Below, piece after piece: positions 1 through 10,287 of a stretch of 64,000 bases of DNA. A model generated the notes under the pieces. It was given only the letters and a program-made list of their open reading frames with translations. It ran no database searches and was not told the origin of the DNA. Within the stretch, counting starts at the first letter, position 1, and each line of letters starts with the position of its first letter. A program made the translations under genes and the position numbers. The stretch is from Nitrospira sp. Lineage in GTDB: Bacteria > Nitrospirota > Nitrospiria > Nitrospirales > Nitrospiraceae. The stretch is taken from contig SWDN01000015.1 of NCBI GenBank assembly GCA_005116775.1, positions 1-64,000 of the forward strand, in the 5' to 3' direction.

Positions 1-228
1 GTCCATCAGCGCGTCGCGGGTCTTGACCACGCCCGGACGGGTGGCGAGCGCCTGCAGGATCAGGAACTCCGTCACCGTCAGCATGACCGGGTTGTTGTCC
101 CAGTGGCAGGTGTGGCGCTCGGGATCCATCGACAGCGCGCCGCCTGCTTCCAATTCTAATAGTTGAGGGAAGGTGGGAGCCAGCGAGGCCTTGAGGGAGG
201 CCCAGGCCGGCGAGACTTCGTTACTCAT
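1..228 (-). CDS. Partial ORF running off the window edge; residues after about 30 resemble a ChvI-type OmpR-family response regulator C-terminal winged-helix domain
   Basis: Own minus-strand translation: [106 protein letters not shown] resembles alphaproteobacterial ChvI; no receiver domain precedes it. Confidence 0.5.
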   Translation of the reverse strand, partial: MSNEVSPAWASLKASLAPTFPQLLELEAGGALSMDPERHTCHWDNNPVMLTVTEFLILQALATRPGVVKTRDALMD

Positions 229-250
229 GTGTGCGCCTTTCTCTGTGGCG

Positions 251-1048
251 TCAGTCACTCTGCCCGGCAAGACGAGCGTGCAGAGCCGCCAACCGCTGAA
301 TATTTTCTTGAAGTTTCGGCAGCTGATACTTGCGATCCATATGCACCACCAGTTCAAGAAGATCCGCCGCCTCACGCAGCTTGCCGGTCTCCTCATAACA
401 TTGGGCCAGCACATAACGAGCGCCGCCCGTCCGTAGCTCATCGCGCGCCCGCTCAGCGATGGACTGACTCGTCTGGCAACAGGCGATAGCGTCGTCATAG
501 CGCTGCTGGAGCAAAAACGTTCGACCGATCATGCGCCAGGCATCGGCGACGCCGCCTTCATTCCCCAACCGCCGCATCAACACCAGCGATTGCTCATAGT
601 ATCCGATCGCCTGTTCGAACTCTTTGGTCTCGCGTGCCACTAAGCCAAGATCGGAAAACAGCACCGCCTTGCCTGCATCGTCCTGCGTCTTGCACATAAG
701 ATCCAAGGCTTCGAGATAGTACGCCTTGGCGCGATCCCATTCACCCACATCGGCTCGCAAATTTCCTAAATTGCCTAGTGTCGTGCCAATTCCCTTTTCA
801 TCCCCAAGAATCTTCTGGAGCTCCAATACCTCCTGGTAATACGTCTGCGCTGACTCTCGACGCCCGCTCACAGCACAAATGTTTCCAAGATTTCCCAGCG
901 TGGCCGCCAACGCCCGTTGATCTCCGGTCAGCCGGTCACATTCCAGAGCCTTCGCATAACAGGTATAGGCATCGGTGTAGAGCCCGCGTGAGAAATGCTC
1001 ATTACCCTGGCGGTTCAGTTCCTCTGATAGTCCGTTGCGCAGCATCAT
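251..1048 (-). CDS. Tetratricopeptide repeat protein
   Basis: Repeated TPR units such as [32 protein letters not shown] and [30 protein letters not shown]. Confidence 0.85.
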   Translation of the reverse strand: MMLRNGLSEELNRQGNEHFSRGLYTDAYTCYAKALECDRLTGDQRALAATLGNLGNICAVSGRRESAQTYYQEVLELQKILGDEKGIGTTLGNLGNLRADVGEWDRAKAYYLEALDLMCKTQDDAGKAVLFSDLGLVARETKEFEQAIGYYEQSLVLMRRLGNEGGVADAWRMIGRTFLLQQRYDDAIACCQTSQSIAERARDELRTGGARYVLAQCYEETGKLREAADLLELVVHMDRKYQLPKLQENIQRLAALHARLAGQSD

Positions 1049-1665
1049 GATGAGGGCTGGAACAATCGTTCGACCGTCTGCTTGGCGCCGGTCAGAATCG
1101 AGACACCGTCGCCGACCAACAGACTATCGAAATTGTATTTGAGGAGCCGGCGTAATCCTTCTCGAGCCTTCGTCACATCGACGTATTTTTCATCGGGGAG
1201 CATACGCACGAATCCGGCAGGCTTTCCGATCAAGGCATCGCCGACAATCAGCACACCCTTTCCCTGCTGAATGAACAGGGCCGATTCACCAGGAGACTTT
1301 TGGTCTTTCAACTGGATCACCCAGATCCCACCCGTGAGCAATTCTCCATCTTTGAACGTTTTGGTCGGTTTGAGATCCATCTGCGCTGCATCCGCCTCCG
1401 GGACCTGTAGCTGGCAGTGAAATTCACCTTGGTACTTTGCCGCCTCACGCGCATGGTCCCGATTCGTCACGATGATGTAATCGACAGGACCGTTGCGGAG
1501 AACCACCGAACTCGCATCGCCTGTCATCGGCGGAGGATCGACCAGAATCTTGTGCTCCCCGACCGTCAAGAAGAGCCCGTTGAAATCGAGCTGCTTCTCC
1601 TCGGAGAACCAGGACCACTGCCAAATGCCAGGAAGAATGTTTTTCATGATATCACCGCGCGACAT
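1045..1665 (-). CDS. Metallo-beta-lactamase-fold-like protein
   Basis: Fold-like pattern GLFLTVGEHKILVDPPPM, VDYIIVTNRDHAREA, VLIVGDALIGKPAGF; overlaps the TPR gene by 4 bp. Confidence 0.6.
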   Translation of the reverse strand: MSRGDIMKNILPGIWQWSWFSEEKQLDFNGLFLTVGEHKILVDPPPMTGDASSVVLRNGPVDYIIVTNRDHAREAAKYQGEFHCQLQVPEADAAQMDLKPTKTFKDGELLTGGIWVIQLKDQKSPGESALFIQQGKGVLIVGDALIGKPAGFVRMLPDEKYVDVTKAREGLRRLLKYNFDSLLVGDGVSILTGAKQTVERLFQPSS

Positions 1666-1767
1666 ACGGTATTTGCGGATGAGGCGAGACTCGTCGGGAC
1701 ATTCTTAATCGCGTTGTATCTGTTCGCTTTTCACGCCTTCCGCGCCCTTCCCGCTCATCGCGCTGTC

Positions 1768-2007
1768 TCAGAGAGCAGAGATGGCATCTTTCACGGTTTT
1801 CGTCACCTTAGTCAGGATGCTGGCTTCGTTGGGCAGATCGATGATGTCGTCTTCCGAGACGGTAATGAATTTTCGATTCGGCCCCTTCGTGAGCGAAATC
1901 AGAAACATGCTATTAGAAGGCGTCACCGGGATCACCACCTGCACAACTGCATCAATCCCCTTCACCACCTTTAAAAACTTCTGCTTCCCCTCTTCGATTT
2001 CGTCCAT
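1768..2007 (-). CDS. Small conserved hypothetical protein; start placed at MDEIEEG inside the longer ORF
   Basis: MDEIEEGKQKFLKVVKGIDAVVQVVIPVTPSNSMFLISLTKGPNRKFITVSEDDI; the upstream ORF extension is repeat-derived. Confidence 0.5.
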   Translation of the reverse strand: MDEIEEGKQKFLKVVKGIDAVVQVVIPVTPSNSMFLISLTKGPNRKFITVSEDDIIDLPNEASILTKVTKTVKDAISAL

Positions 2008-2050
2008 CGTCTTCTTTCCTCTCCACTCTCGCAGAAGTCGGTTACTTACC

Positions 2051-2147
2051 AAGCGGGGAGGCGGGGTTTCTCTGAATACGCGCATCGACCGAGCGCATTC
2101 TGATCGTGCGCGGTCTGCGAGCAGGGAGAGGCCCCGCCTTCCCGCTT
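2051..2147 (+). repeat. Hairpin repeat family H, copy 1
   Basis: Outer AAGCGGGGAGGCGGGG / CCCCGCCTTCCCGCTT; core CGCGCATCGACCGAGCGCATTCTGATCGTGCGCGGTCTGCGAGCA. Confidence 0.75.
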
Positions 2148-2148
2148 C

Positions 2149-2718
2149 CTACATCTTGCTTCCAGCTGCCAACAACTTTTCAACTTCCGCCACAATCACA
2201 TCTTCACCTGCCAGATCCATATTGCCGACACGCTGCCACCGAATCACACCCTGCTGATCGATCACATACACATTGGGAATAAACTTCCCTCCGCCGTACA
2301 ATTTGTCCGTCACCTTATTCGGGTCCAACAGATAGGGATACGCGACTTTCACCGGAAAGGCGGACAAGAACTCACCGACGTTCTTCTTGGAATCGCCGGA
2401 AGAATTGACGCCGAGCACAGCCACATCTTTCCCTTTCGTCATCTCAGAAACCTTTTGGAGGGCCGTTCCTTGAATCATGCAGGGTTCGCAGATATGAAAC
2501 AGCCCGAGTACCACGACTTTCCCCTTATAGGTATCCAGCCCCACCGTCTCACCGGTAATGGCTGTCAATGCAAACGAAGGCGCCTTCTCACCCACCTTGA
2601 ACAGTCCTGCGGCAAGCACCAGATGGGCTGCAAGAACGGGAGCCAGTAAGGCGCAGAGAACGAGGATCATCCGTTTCATCGCAGCCTCCATTTCTTCGCT
2701 TCGTCTCGCACTCAGCAC
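2149..2718 (-). CDS. Secreted TlpA/peroxiredoxin-like redoxin
   Basis: Signal peptide, then KVGEKAPSFALTAITGETVGLDTYKGKVVVLGLFHICEPCMIQ and YVIDQQGVIRWQRVG; true start probably internal (MKRMILVL). Confidence 0.8.
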   Translation of the reverse strand: MLSARRSEEMEAAMKRMILVLCALLAPVLAAHLVLAAGLFKVGEKAPSFALTAITGETVGLDTYKGKVVVLGLFHICEPCMIQGTALQKVSEMTKGKDVAVLGVNSSGDSKKNVGEFLSAFPVKVAYPYLLDPNKVTDKLYGGGKFIPNVYVIDQQGVIRWQRVGNMDLAGEDVIVAEVEKLLAAGSKM

Positions 2719-2829
2719 TTCATGACGCGCTATCCTACCATGCAGATTTTTTCATGGGCAATGGCAACAGAGCCCCACACAGTCTCCACAGTGCACGAGT
2801 GAGTCACAATTAGTTGGCGAGAACGGAAG

Positions 2830-2955
2830 CAGGCTGCTCAAAAAGTTCGTCCAGCAAGGCCGGAGGCGAATCGAAACCAGAGGCGTACCCTCAGGGGTAC
2901 GTTGAGGATTTCGATGAGTCGAGAACGCCGCTGGCGAGCTTTTTCAGCAGCCTGC
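2830..2955. repeat. Dispersed palindromic repeat family P, copy 1
   Basis: CAGGCTGCTCAAAAAGTTCGTCCAGCAAGGCCG...GGCGTACC..GGGTACG...CTGGCGAGCTTTTTCAGCAGCCTG. Confidence 0.75.
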
Positions 2956-3751
2956 TAGACGGAGGGTTCGAAGAGGCCAAGCTGCAACTCCTCAGCCCGG
3001 GTCAGAGGAATGGGATATCGTTCTGTGAAGCACGCATTGCAATACTGACCCGGTGTACCGGGAGAGACATTCAGCATGCCTTCAAGACTCAAGTAGGCAA
3101 GGCTGTCGGCTGTGATGTATTTCCGAATCTCTTCGGTGGAGTGGCTGGATGCGATGAGTTCCTTTCTGGTCGGCGTGTCGATGCCGTAGAAGCAAGGAGA
3201 GATGATCGGCGGCGAGCTGATGCGCATGTGCACTTCTTTGGCTCCCGCATTGCGAAGCATCTTCACGATTTTACGGCTTGTCGTGCCCCGCACCAGCGAA
3301 TCGTCGACGACGACGACTCGTTTTCCTTCCAGTACTTCCGGCACCGCGTTGAGCTTGACCTTGACGCCGAAGTGACGGATCGATTGTTCCGGCTCAATGA
3401 AGGTGCGGCCGACATAGTGATTGCGAATCAGCCCCAATTCAAATGGAATCCCCGCCCCCTCTGCATAGCCGAGCGACGCAGGCACTCCGGAGTCCGGCAC
3501 GGGAATGACGATATCAGCCGGCACCGACGATTCTTTCGCCAGTTGCCTGCCCAAGGCCTTGCGTGTGCCATACACCGCGTTCGCGCCGAAGATAGGGCAT
3601 ACAAGCCCAGATAGGCGAGATTTGCCGCTTCCTTGTGGCCGTAAATGCCGAAGACAGCGCATTCGTCGTGAAACTTGTCGGGGGTGATCAGTGGTAAGGG
3701 GTACGGTGTAAGGCGTGAAGCGATTGAAGGCAATTCTCGATTCTGACTCAT
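2955..3751 (-). pseudogene. purF: Amidophosphoribosyltransferase (PurF) with a large internal deletion and frameshift
   Basis: N-terminal [29 protein letters not shown] (ORF 3428..3751) joins directly, in another frame, to the C-terminal PRTase part [19 protein letters not shown]...[22 protein letters not shown] (ORF 2955..3662); most of the glutaminase domain is absent. Confidence 0.85.
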
Positions 3752-3794
3752 AATCCCCTTTACCTTTAACCCTTCACCCCTGACGCCTAACCCC

Positions 3795-6041
3795 TCACGC
3801 CTGATTCAGCGCGCGCTCAATCGAAAGGGCCCATCGGTCGTACAGTTGATCGACCGGGAGATCGATGCGGCATCCCTCGCTCCATTGCCCCTGCTCTACA
3901 TCGATGACGAAACGATTGCCTCCCACTGCCCCGATCTTCATCGCTGGGATACCGGAATCCCATGCGCGATTCAAGATCTGTTCGGCCATCTCTTGCTTCA
4001 CCGAAAGCACAACCCGCGATTGGCTCTCACCGAACAGGAGCGCATCACGCCGCAAGGCATCAAGCAATAATTTTACCACAGCGCCTCGCCTGCTGTCCGG
4101 GGCAGAGATGCAACATTCAGCCAATGCGACCGACAACCCGCCATCCGAACAATCGTGAGCGGATTGCACGATTCCCTCACGGATGATCTTCAAGAGGAAA
4201 TCATGGAGCGCCTTCTCCGCTTCAAGACTCAAGAGCGGAGGCGACCCCTGCTCCCGGTGATGGAGCACTTTCAGATATTCACTGCCGCCCAGATCCTCTT
4301 TCGTCTTGCCCAGGAGAAGAATTACATCGCCGTCCTGCTTGAACCACTGCGTCATCGTTTTCTCGGCTGACTCGATCAGACCCACCATCCCCAACATCGG
4401 CGTGGGATAAATCGACAGGCCGTTGGTCTCATTGTAAAAGCTCACATTGCCGCTGACGATGGGAATGGTGAAATGTTCGCAGGCATCCCGCAACCCCTCG
4501 ATCGCCAATACAAACTGCCACATGATATCGGGCCGCTCAGGGTTGCCGAAATTTAAACAGTCCGTGAGCCCGATCGGCTCCGCCCCGGAACACACAAGAT
4601 TTCTTGCCGCCTCGGCCACCGCAAGACGAGCCCCTTCATAGGGGTGCAGCAAGCAATAGCGGCTATTGCAGTCCACCGTCATCGCGAGGGCTTTGTTCGT
4701 TCCCTTGATCCGAACCACCGCGGCGTCAGAACCAGGCCTAACCATCGTGTTGGTCCGCACCATGTGGTCGTACTGTTCATAGGCCCAGCGTTTACTCGCA
4801 ATTGTCGGCGACTCAAGCAAGGACAACAGCGCCGCACTCGCATCCTTCACATCGGGAAGCGCATCGTAATTCAGATTGGTCAACATGTCCTGATAACCAG
4901 GCGGCGAATAAGGCCGTTCGTAGCGTGGCCCGTCATCGGCCAGCGACTTTGCAGGAATCTCCGCCACTATCTTGCCCTGGTCCTTCACACGGAGAATCCC
5001 ATCACCCGTGACCCGTCCCACTACCGCGACATCGAGATCCCACTTCTTACAGATCCGGATGCATTCCTCTTCCTTACCCGCCTGCGCCACCATCAACATG
5101 CGTTCCTGGGATTCCGACAACATCAATTCGTAAGGCGTCATGCCTGGCTCACGCCGCGGCACATCGGTCAAATCCAGGTCGATTCCGTTTCCGGCACGCG
5201 ATGCCATTTCACAAGACGAACTGGTCAGCCCCGCCGCCCCCATATCCTGGATACCGACCAGCAGATCGCCGGCCATCAGTTCGAGACAGGCTTCCAGCAG
5301 CAGTTTTTCCTGGAACGGATCACCCACCTGTACAGTTGGGCGTTTCTGGTCCGATTGATCGTCGAACGAATCGGAGGCCATCGTCGCCCCGTGAATCCCG
5401 TCACGGCCCGTCTTCGAGCCGAAATAGATCACCGGATTGCCGACCCCTGCCGCTGTGCCAAGAAAAATCTTGTCCTTGTGCGCAATGCCGAGACAAAACA
5501 CATTCACGAGCGGATTCTGTGAGTAAATATCGTTGAAGACGATTTCGCCTCCGACCGTCGGCACACCCATACAGTTGCCGTACCCAGCAATGCCGGCCAC
5601 AACGCCCTTAACCAGATGCCGGTTCTTCGCATGGTCGAGCCCGCCGAACCGCAACGAATCGAGCAAGGCAATCGGACGTGCCCCCATCGTAAAGATGTCA
5701 CGCAGAATCCCACCCACCCCGGTCGCCGCACCCTGATAGGGCTCGATGAACGAAGGATGATTGTGCGACTCCATCTTAAACACCGCGCAGAGCCCGTCGC
5801 CGATATCCACCGCGCCGGCATTTTCTCCAGGCCCCTGCACTACTCTATGTCCGGTTGTCGGCAATTTCTTCAAATGCACACGCGAACTTTTATACGAGCA
5901 ATGCTCCGACCACATCACCGAGAACATGCCCAACTCAGTGATATTCGGCTCCCGCCCCAAAATCTCGACGATCTTCTTATACTCATCGTCCGTCAGATTA
6001 TGCTGAGCGATGAGGTCTTTAGTAATCACTTGGGCTTGCAT
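3795..6041 (-). CDS. purL: Phosphoribosylformylglycinamidine synthase subunit PurL
   Basis: 748 aa, [50 protein letters not shown]. Confidence 0.97.
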   Translation of the reverse strand: MQAQVITKDLIAQHNLTDDEYKKIVEILGREPNITELGMFSVMWSEHCSYKSSRVHLKKLPTTGHRVVQGPGENAGAVDIGDGLCAVFKMESHNHPSFIEPYQGAATGVGGILRDIFTMGARPIALLDSLRFGGLDHAKNRHLVKGVVAGIAGYGNCMGVPTVGGEIVFNDIYSQNPLVNVFCLGIAHKDKIFLGTAAGVGNPVIYFGSKTGRDGIHGATMASDSFDDQSDQKRPTVQVGDPFQEKLLLEACLELMAGDLLVGIQDMGAAGLTSSSCEMASRAGNGIDLDLTDVPRREPGMTPYELMLSESQERMLMVAQAGKEEECIRICKKWDLDVAVVGRVTGDGILRVKDQGKIVAEIPAKSLADDGPRYERPYSPPGYQDMLTNLNYDALPDVKDASAALLSLLESPTIASKRWAYEQYDHMVRTNTMVRPGSDAAVVRIKGTNKALAMTVDCNSRYCLLHPYEGARLAVAEAARNLVCSGAEPIGLTDCLNFGNPERPDIMWQFVLAIEGLRDACEHFTIPIVSGNVSFYNETNGLSIYPTPMLGMVGLIESAEKTMTQWFKQDGDVILLLGKTKEDLGGSEYLKVLHHREQGSPPLLSLEAEKALHDFLLKIIREGIVQSAHDCSDGGLSVALAECCISAPDSRRGAVVKLLLDALRRDALLFGESQSRVVLSVKQEMAEQILNRAWDSGIPAMKIGAVGGNRFVIDVEQGQWSEGCRIDLPVDQLYDRWALSIERALNQA

Positions 6042-6059
6042 GAATCATTCACTCCAACG

Positions 6060-6425
6060 CTAGACAGGCGCAGCACTAGTGCGCAAGAGACCGGACAGTT
6101 CCAATACTCGTTTCGACCAGACACTTGAGGCCTCAACCACTTGTCCGCGACGAACAGGATCTAACCAAATCTGAACCCACTGGCATTGCCATCGCGCAAG
6201 CTGAACTTGCAATTCAACAAGCTCCGCTGACACCTCGATTTCAGCACCAACCGCCGTCCACTCGATAAAGTATTTGCTCTCATCGATCAGACTTTCAACT
6301 GCATCACGGCCGGCCTCATGCGCAGCAAACGATTTAATCCGGCTCAAATTCGCCGCCAATCCACCCAGGCGAACGGGAAGGGTGTCGCGAAGATAGCGCT
6401 CCTGAATGACTGCCCTATCTCTCAC
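6060..6425 (-). CDS. Hypothetical protein paired with a DUF5674-like protein
   Basis: 121 aa ORF overlapping the upstream ORF by 4 bp. Confidence 0.6.
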   Translation of the reverse strand: MRDRAVIQERYLRDTLPVRLGGLAANLSRIKSFAAHEAGRDAVESLIDESKYFIEWTAVGAEIEVSAELVELQVQLARWQCQWVQIWLDPVRRGQVVEASSVWSKRVLELSGLLRTSAAPV

Positions 6426-6757
6426 ACTTCACCTAGCAAAGGCTTAACGATCTCTGCCACACGCCCTCTGATGCCAGAATCCAGTATCTCCAGCGACGGA
6501 TTGTTCTGGCGTGGTCGGATGTTGATCAAAGACTCAAACGTGACCTGCTGTGCGCCGGGAATCCAATCCGCACCCCAAACATCTTTCTGGCGACTCCCAT
6601 CTTCAAGCAAGGCCGCTTCACAATCTGCATGCAATGCCCCACCACCGGCAAGAATTCCTCGCTCAAGATCAACAGCCAGTTTTATATATGTCCCAAGTAC
6701 CTGAAGCATCTCTTCCATCTGCTGTTTGGTAGCCCGATCGCGAATAATGTGGATCAC
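6422..6757 (-). CDS. DUF5674-family-like protein
   Basis: MIHIIRDRATKQQMEEMLQVLGTYIKLAVDLERGILAGGGALHADCEAALLEDGS. Confidence 0.6.
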   Translation of the reverse strand: MIHIIRDRATKQQMEEMLQVLGTYIKLAVDLERGILAGGGALHADCEAALLEDGSRQKDVWGADWIPGAQQVTFESLINIRPRQNNPSLEILDSGIRGRVAEIVKPLLGEV

Positions 6758-6898
6758 AGTAGCGTCTTCAACGGCCTCTCTCCGCCCCTTCGTCCCCAGG
6801 AAGAAACAAAATTGTATCCGCCTCCCGAAGCTCTCCCAAACAAATTATCCGGGCAGGGATTCATCGATGAAACATTCCAGATTCGCACATGGTTTGGA

Positions 6899-7807
6899 TC
6901 AACCTTCTTCAAAGTAATCAGAATCTACCCTACTTACCACGTAACTACTCACCTCGGTAACACCAATTCCATGATCAATCATGAGTTGAGCAAGTTGTTC
7001 GCCATCAATCAAAACAATCTTCTTTTCTATTCTTCCCACATACTCCTTCGCGTCCTGAGAGAACCTAGAAGTTGTGATAAGAACTCCCTTCCTTGCTCTA
7101 TGCCCCTCTAGGCTGCCTGCGAACTCTTGAACTGCAGGCCTACCAACCGTTGCTTCCCATCTTTTTGCCTGGATGTAAACCACGTCGAGTCCAAGCTTGT
7201 CTTCTTTGATAATCCCGTCAATGCCATCGTCTCCTGAACGCCCTACCGCCTGCCCCGCATCCTTCCTCGATCCTCCGTAACCAATAGCAACAAGCAGGTC
7301 TACGACTAGAGTTTCAAAGAACTTGGGAGAGCAAGTCTTAATACGGTCGAGAAGGTCCTGCGCCAAAGTTTTTCGTAAGCTCTGATAAGCCACCTCAAGA
7401 GTTTCGAACGGTGTTCCGGAATTATCTTCTTCGAGATCGTCTTCTTTTTTAGTTTGAATCCGTGTCCCTCGCGTAAATTCAATGAACTCTGGAAATTGTC
7501 TGAGAAACTTATTATTGAGTTCGGTCGGATTCTTCTGTAACACCTGGCGCCCTCTCTCAGAAATTCGAAACACTCCTCGTGCTACTCTATCTAGAAGCCT
7601 CGCCTTACTGAGATAGGTGATTGTCCAAGCAACTCGATTTTCGAATTTTCTGGCAGTGCCACTAGGAAGCATTTCCGCACGATCCTCCTCAGAGAGATTG
7701 AACTCTTTGGCAACTAAGTTATACATCTCTCCATAGGAGTGATCTTTTTTGTCCCCTGTGATTCTGAGAACTGGCAAGAAAAATTTCTGATACTCAGGAA
7801 CGGCCAT
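6899..7807 (-). CDS. mrr: Mrr-family (type IV) restriction endonuclease
   Basis: N-terminal winged helix; C-terminal FFETLVVDLLVAIGYGGS...GDDGIDGIIKEDKLGLDVVYIQAKRW...EFAGSLEGHRARKGVLITTSRFS. Confidence 0.9.
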   Translation of the reverse strand: MAVPEYQKFFLPVLRITGDKKDHSYGEMYNLVAKEFNLSEEDRAEMLPSGTARKFENRVAWTITYLSKARLLDRVARGVFRISERGRQVLQKNPTELNNKFLRQFPEFIEFTRGTRIQTKKEDDLEEDNSGTPFETLEVAYQSLRKTLAQDLLDRIKTCSPKFFETLVVDLLVAIGYGGSRKDAGQAVGRSGDDGIDGIIKEDKLGLDVVYIQAKRWEATVGRPAVQEFAGSLEGHRARKGVLITTSRFSQDAKEYVGRIEKKIVLIDGEQLAQLMIDHGIGVTEVSSYVVSRVDSDYFEEG

Positions 7808-8022
7808 AACTGTTCACCTTCAACAAAGCTGGGTGAGGACATGGCCAGAGCTCCCTTGCCGAGAGCGGTCGGGACCCATCGAGAGTCAGCCAGGAAGGAA
7901 AACTGGAACTGACTGACGCTTCACGGCCTGCCAAGGCCGTTGCGGAAGGAATTCCAGAAGGATTCCACCCGGCTGACTCCGAAAGGGTGACCACGAAGGC
8001 ACAGGAGCGGTTGGTCATGCCC

Positions 8023-8748
8023 TCACCCAGCTCCCACCATCTTCAGCTGCTTCTTATTCCCCTTCAGCGCCTCCAGCATCGACAGGAAAATCTGCTTTCC
8101 GTCGTCATTGCCCAATACCGCTTCCGCACAGCGCTCTGGATGCGGCATCATGCCGAGCACATTGCCCTCGGCATTGATGATCCCCGCGATATTATCCAAT
8201 GAGCCGTTCGGATTCGCTTCCGGCGTTACTTTGCCCTCCGGGGTGCAGTAACGGAGCACGATCTGCGCATTAGCCTGCAACGAGGCCAGCGTGACCGGAT
8301 CGGTGTAGTAATTCCCGTCTGCGTGGGCGATCGGGATCTTGAGTACCTGACCGGACTCATAGGCGCTGGTAAACGATGTGGCAGCATTTTCAATCTTCAC
8401 CGACACATCCTTACAGATAAAATGCAGCGACTTGTTCCGGAGCATGGCCCCTGGCAGCAACCCTGCCTCAAGCAGAATCTGAAACCCGTTGCAGATGCCG
8501 AGCACCAACCCACCCTTCTTCGCAAACTCCTTCACTGCTCCCATTACGGGTGAAAACCGCGCAATGGCACCGGTCCGCAAATAGTCACCGTAGGAAAACC
8601 CGCCTGGCAGAACAATCACATCTAGCCCTGCAAGCAACGTCTCCTTGTGCCAGATCATCTCCACATACTGCCCCAACACATCCTTGAAGATATGTTGACA
8701 GTCGTGATCGCAATTACTGCCAGGGAAAACGACAACGCCGATCTTCAT
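8023..8748 (-). CDS. purQ: Phosphoribosylformylglycinamidine synthase subunit PurQ
   Basis: [47 protein letters not shown]. Confidence 0.96.
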   Translation of the reverse strand: MKIGVVVFPGSNCDHDCQHIFKDVLGQYVEMIWHKETLLAGLDVIVLPGGFSYGDYLRTGAIARFSPVMGAVKEFAKKGGLVLGICNGFQILLEAGLLPGAMLRNKSLHFICKDVSVKIENAATSFTSAYESGQVLKIPIAHADGNYYTDPVTLASLQANAQIVLRYCTPEGKVTPEANPNGSLDNIAGIINAEGNVLGMMPHPERCAEAVLGNDDGKQIFLSMLEALKGNKKQLKMVGAG

Positions 8749-8868
8749 TACAGCACCCTTGTGATACGTGATGAGTGATCAGTGATGGGTATAATGCAAC
8801 GAAGGAAACTCACTCCTGTGGACCGTGGAACATTTCGCATCAATTCATCACCCATCACTCGTCACCCT

Positions 8869-9099
8869 TCACTGCAATTCGTACCTATATTCCTCAACAA
8901 TCGTATTCGCCAGCAACTTTTCGCACATGGCCTTCACTGCGGCATCGGCTTTGGCCCTATCAGTTTCATTCACATCCACTTCCATGTACTTTCCAACCCG
9001 CACATTGCCCGCATTCTTGAACCCCAGCGAATCGAGCGCATGCTCAATCGCCTTCCCCTGTGGATCGAGAATCCCTTGTTTAAGCGTGACATGAATTTT
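8869..9099 (-). CDS. purS: PurS-like subunit with no canonical start codon
   Basis: Own translation KIHVTLKQGILDPQGKAIEHALDSLGFKNAGNVRVGKYMEVDVNETDRAKADAAVKAMCEKLLANTIVEEYRYELQ*; upstream in frame reads TGA GAG CAT TCC AAA ATT, no ATG/GTG/TTG. Confidence 0.8.
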   Translation of the reverse strand, partial: KIHVTLKQGILDPQGKAIEHALDSLGFKNAGNVRVGKYMEVDVNETDRAKADAAVKAMCEKLLANTIVEEYRYELQ

Positions 9100-9173
9100 G
9101 GAATGCTCTCACGTGCGCGCATCGGACGAGCACCGTTTCATCGTGCGCGTTCTGCGAGCACAGAGAGCGTTCA
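9098..9173 (+). repeat. Hairpin repeat family H, copy 2 (abuts purS 5' end)
   Basis: Outer GAATGCTCTC / GAGAGCGTTC; core GCGCGCATCGGACGAGCACCGTTTCATCGTGCGCGTTCTGCGAGCACAGAG. Confidence 0.75.
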
Positions 9174-9182
9174 TGTCGTCCT

Positions 9183-9428
9183 TCACTCCTGACTCCCCTG
9201 ATCAGATGCTTTGGACTGCCTGTCTATATATCTTCTGATCCATAAAACCACCGCAGCTGTCCCGATCCCACCCAAAGCCAGCGCCACCATCGGCCAGCGC
9301 CAGCGCGAGCCTTCTATGCGATAGGCCAGTAAAGCCACCAGCGCCGTAGACACCAAAATGGATAAGACCAACCCATAATTCAAGAACCAACTCCGAAACT
9401 TCACGACTCTCCTCTCTTCACCACCCAC
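9183..9428 (-). CDS. Small membrane protein
   Basis: 81 aa with two predicted TM segments (YGLVLSILVSTALVALLAY, WPMVALALGGIGTAAVVLWI). Confidence 0.5.
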   Translation of the reverse strand: MGGEERRVVKFRSWFLNYGLVLSILVSTALVALLAYRIEGSRWRWPMVALALGGIGTAAVVLWIRRYIDRQSKASDQGSQE

Positions 9429-9464
9429 CTCCCTCCCCTAAAGGAAGGATTTGGAAATTCCCGA

Positions 9465-9561
9465 GGGAACGGTGGGGTTATCCTCGACTGCGCGCGTCCA
9501 ACGAGGGTCGTCTGCGACCGCGCGTTCTGCGAGCAAAGAGGACGGCCTCACCGTCCCCTCA
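9465..9561 (+). repeat. Hairpin repeat family H, copy 3
   Basis: Outer GAGGGAACGGTGGGG / CCTCACCGTCCCCTC; core GCGCGCGTCCAACGAG...CGCGCGTTCTGCGAGCAAAGAG. Confidence 0.75.
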
Positions 9562-10275
9562 TCCACAGACTCTCTTCAAAACTTCCCGATACGCCTCTTC
9601 AATCTTCCCCAAATCCTTCCGAAACCGATCCTTGTCCATCGACTCCTTCGTCATCTGGTCCCAGAAGCGGCAAGTGTCCGGGGAAATCTCATCCGCCAGG
9701 ATCAACTGACCATTGTGCAGCCCGAACTCCAGCTTGAAATCGACAAGGATCATCTGTCGTTCACGAAAGAATGGTTGCAAGAGGCTATTGACCTTCAACG
9801 CGAGCCTCTTGATCTCCGTCATCTGCTCCGGTGTCGCCAGTTTCATCAGTCGAATATGCTCGTCGGCAATCAAGGGATCGCCCAGTGCATCGTTTTTGTA
9901 GTACCACTCTACGATGGCCGGCTCAATCGGATCGCCCTCTTTCAAGCCCAGCCGTTTCGCCAAACTTCCGGCCACCACGTTGCGGACTACGACTTCGACC
10001 GGTACGATCGTTACCTTTTTCGTCAGCAATTCCCGGTCGCTCAGCCGTTCGACAAAATGCGTCGGCACACCGGCCTGTTCCAACAACCGAAAGAGCCGCT
10101 CGGAGACTTTATTGTTGATGACGCCTTTTTCGACGATAGTCCCGCGCTTCTGCGCGTTGAACGCCGTCGCATCGTCCTTGAAATATTGGACGACCTGATC
10201 CGGCTTGTCGGTGGCAAAAACCTTCTTCGCCTTGCCTTCGTAGAGCAGCGCGCCTATTCCCATTCTAATCCTCAA
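9559..10275 (-). CDS. purC: SAICAR synthetase
   Basis: LLYEGKAKKVFATDKPDQVVQYFKDDATAFNAQKR...ILADEISPDTCRFWD. Confidence 0.96.
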   Translation of the reverse strand: MRIRMGIGALLYEGKAKKVFATDKPDQVVQYFKDDATAFNAQKRGTIVEKGVINNKVSERLFRLLEQAGVPTHFVERLSDRELLTKKVTIVPVEVVVRNVVAGSLAKRLGLKEGDPIEPAIVEWYYKNDALGDPLIADEHIRLMKLATPEQMTEIKRLALKVNSLLQPFFRERQMILVDFKLEFGLHNGQLILADEISPDTCRFWDQMTKESMDKDRFRKDLGKIEEAYREVLKRVCG

Positions 10276-10287
10276 CCATACTCACAA

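Noticed and set aside
4644-5522. 292-aa plus-strand ORF
   Set aside because: Antisense to purL in high-GC coding DNA; no plausible protein family
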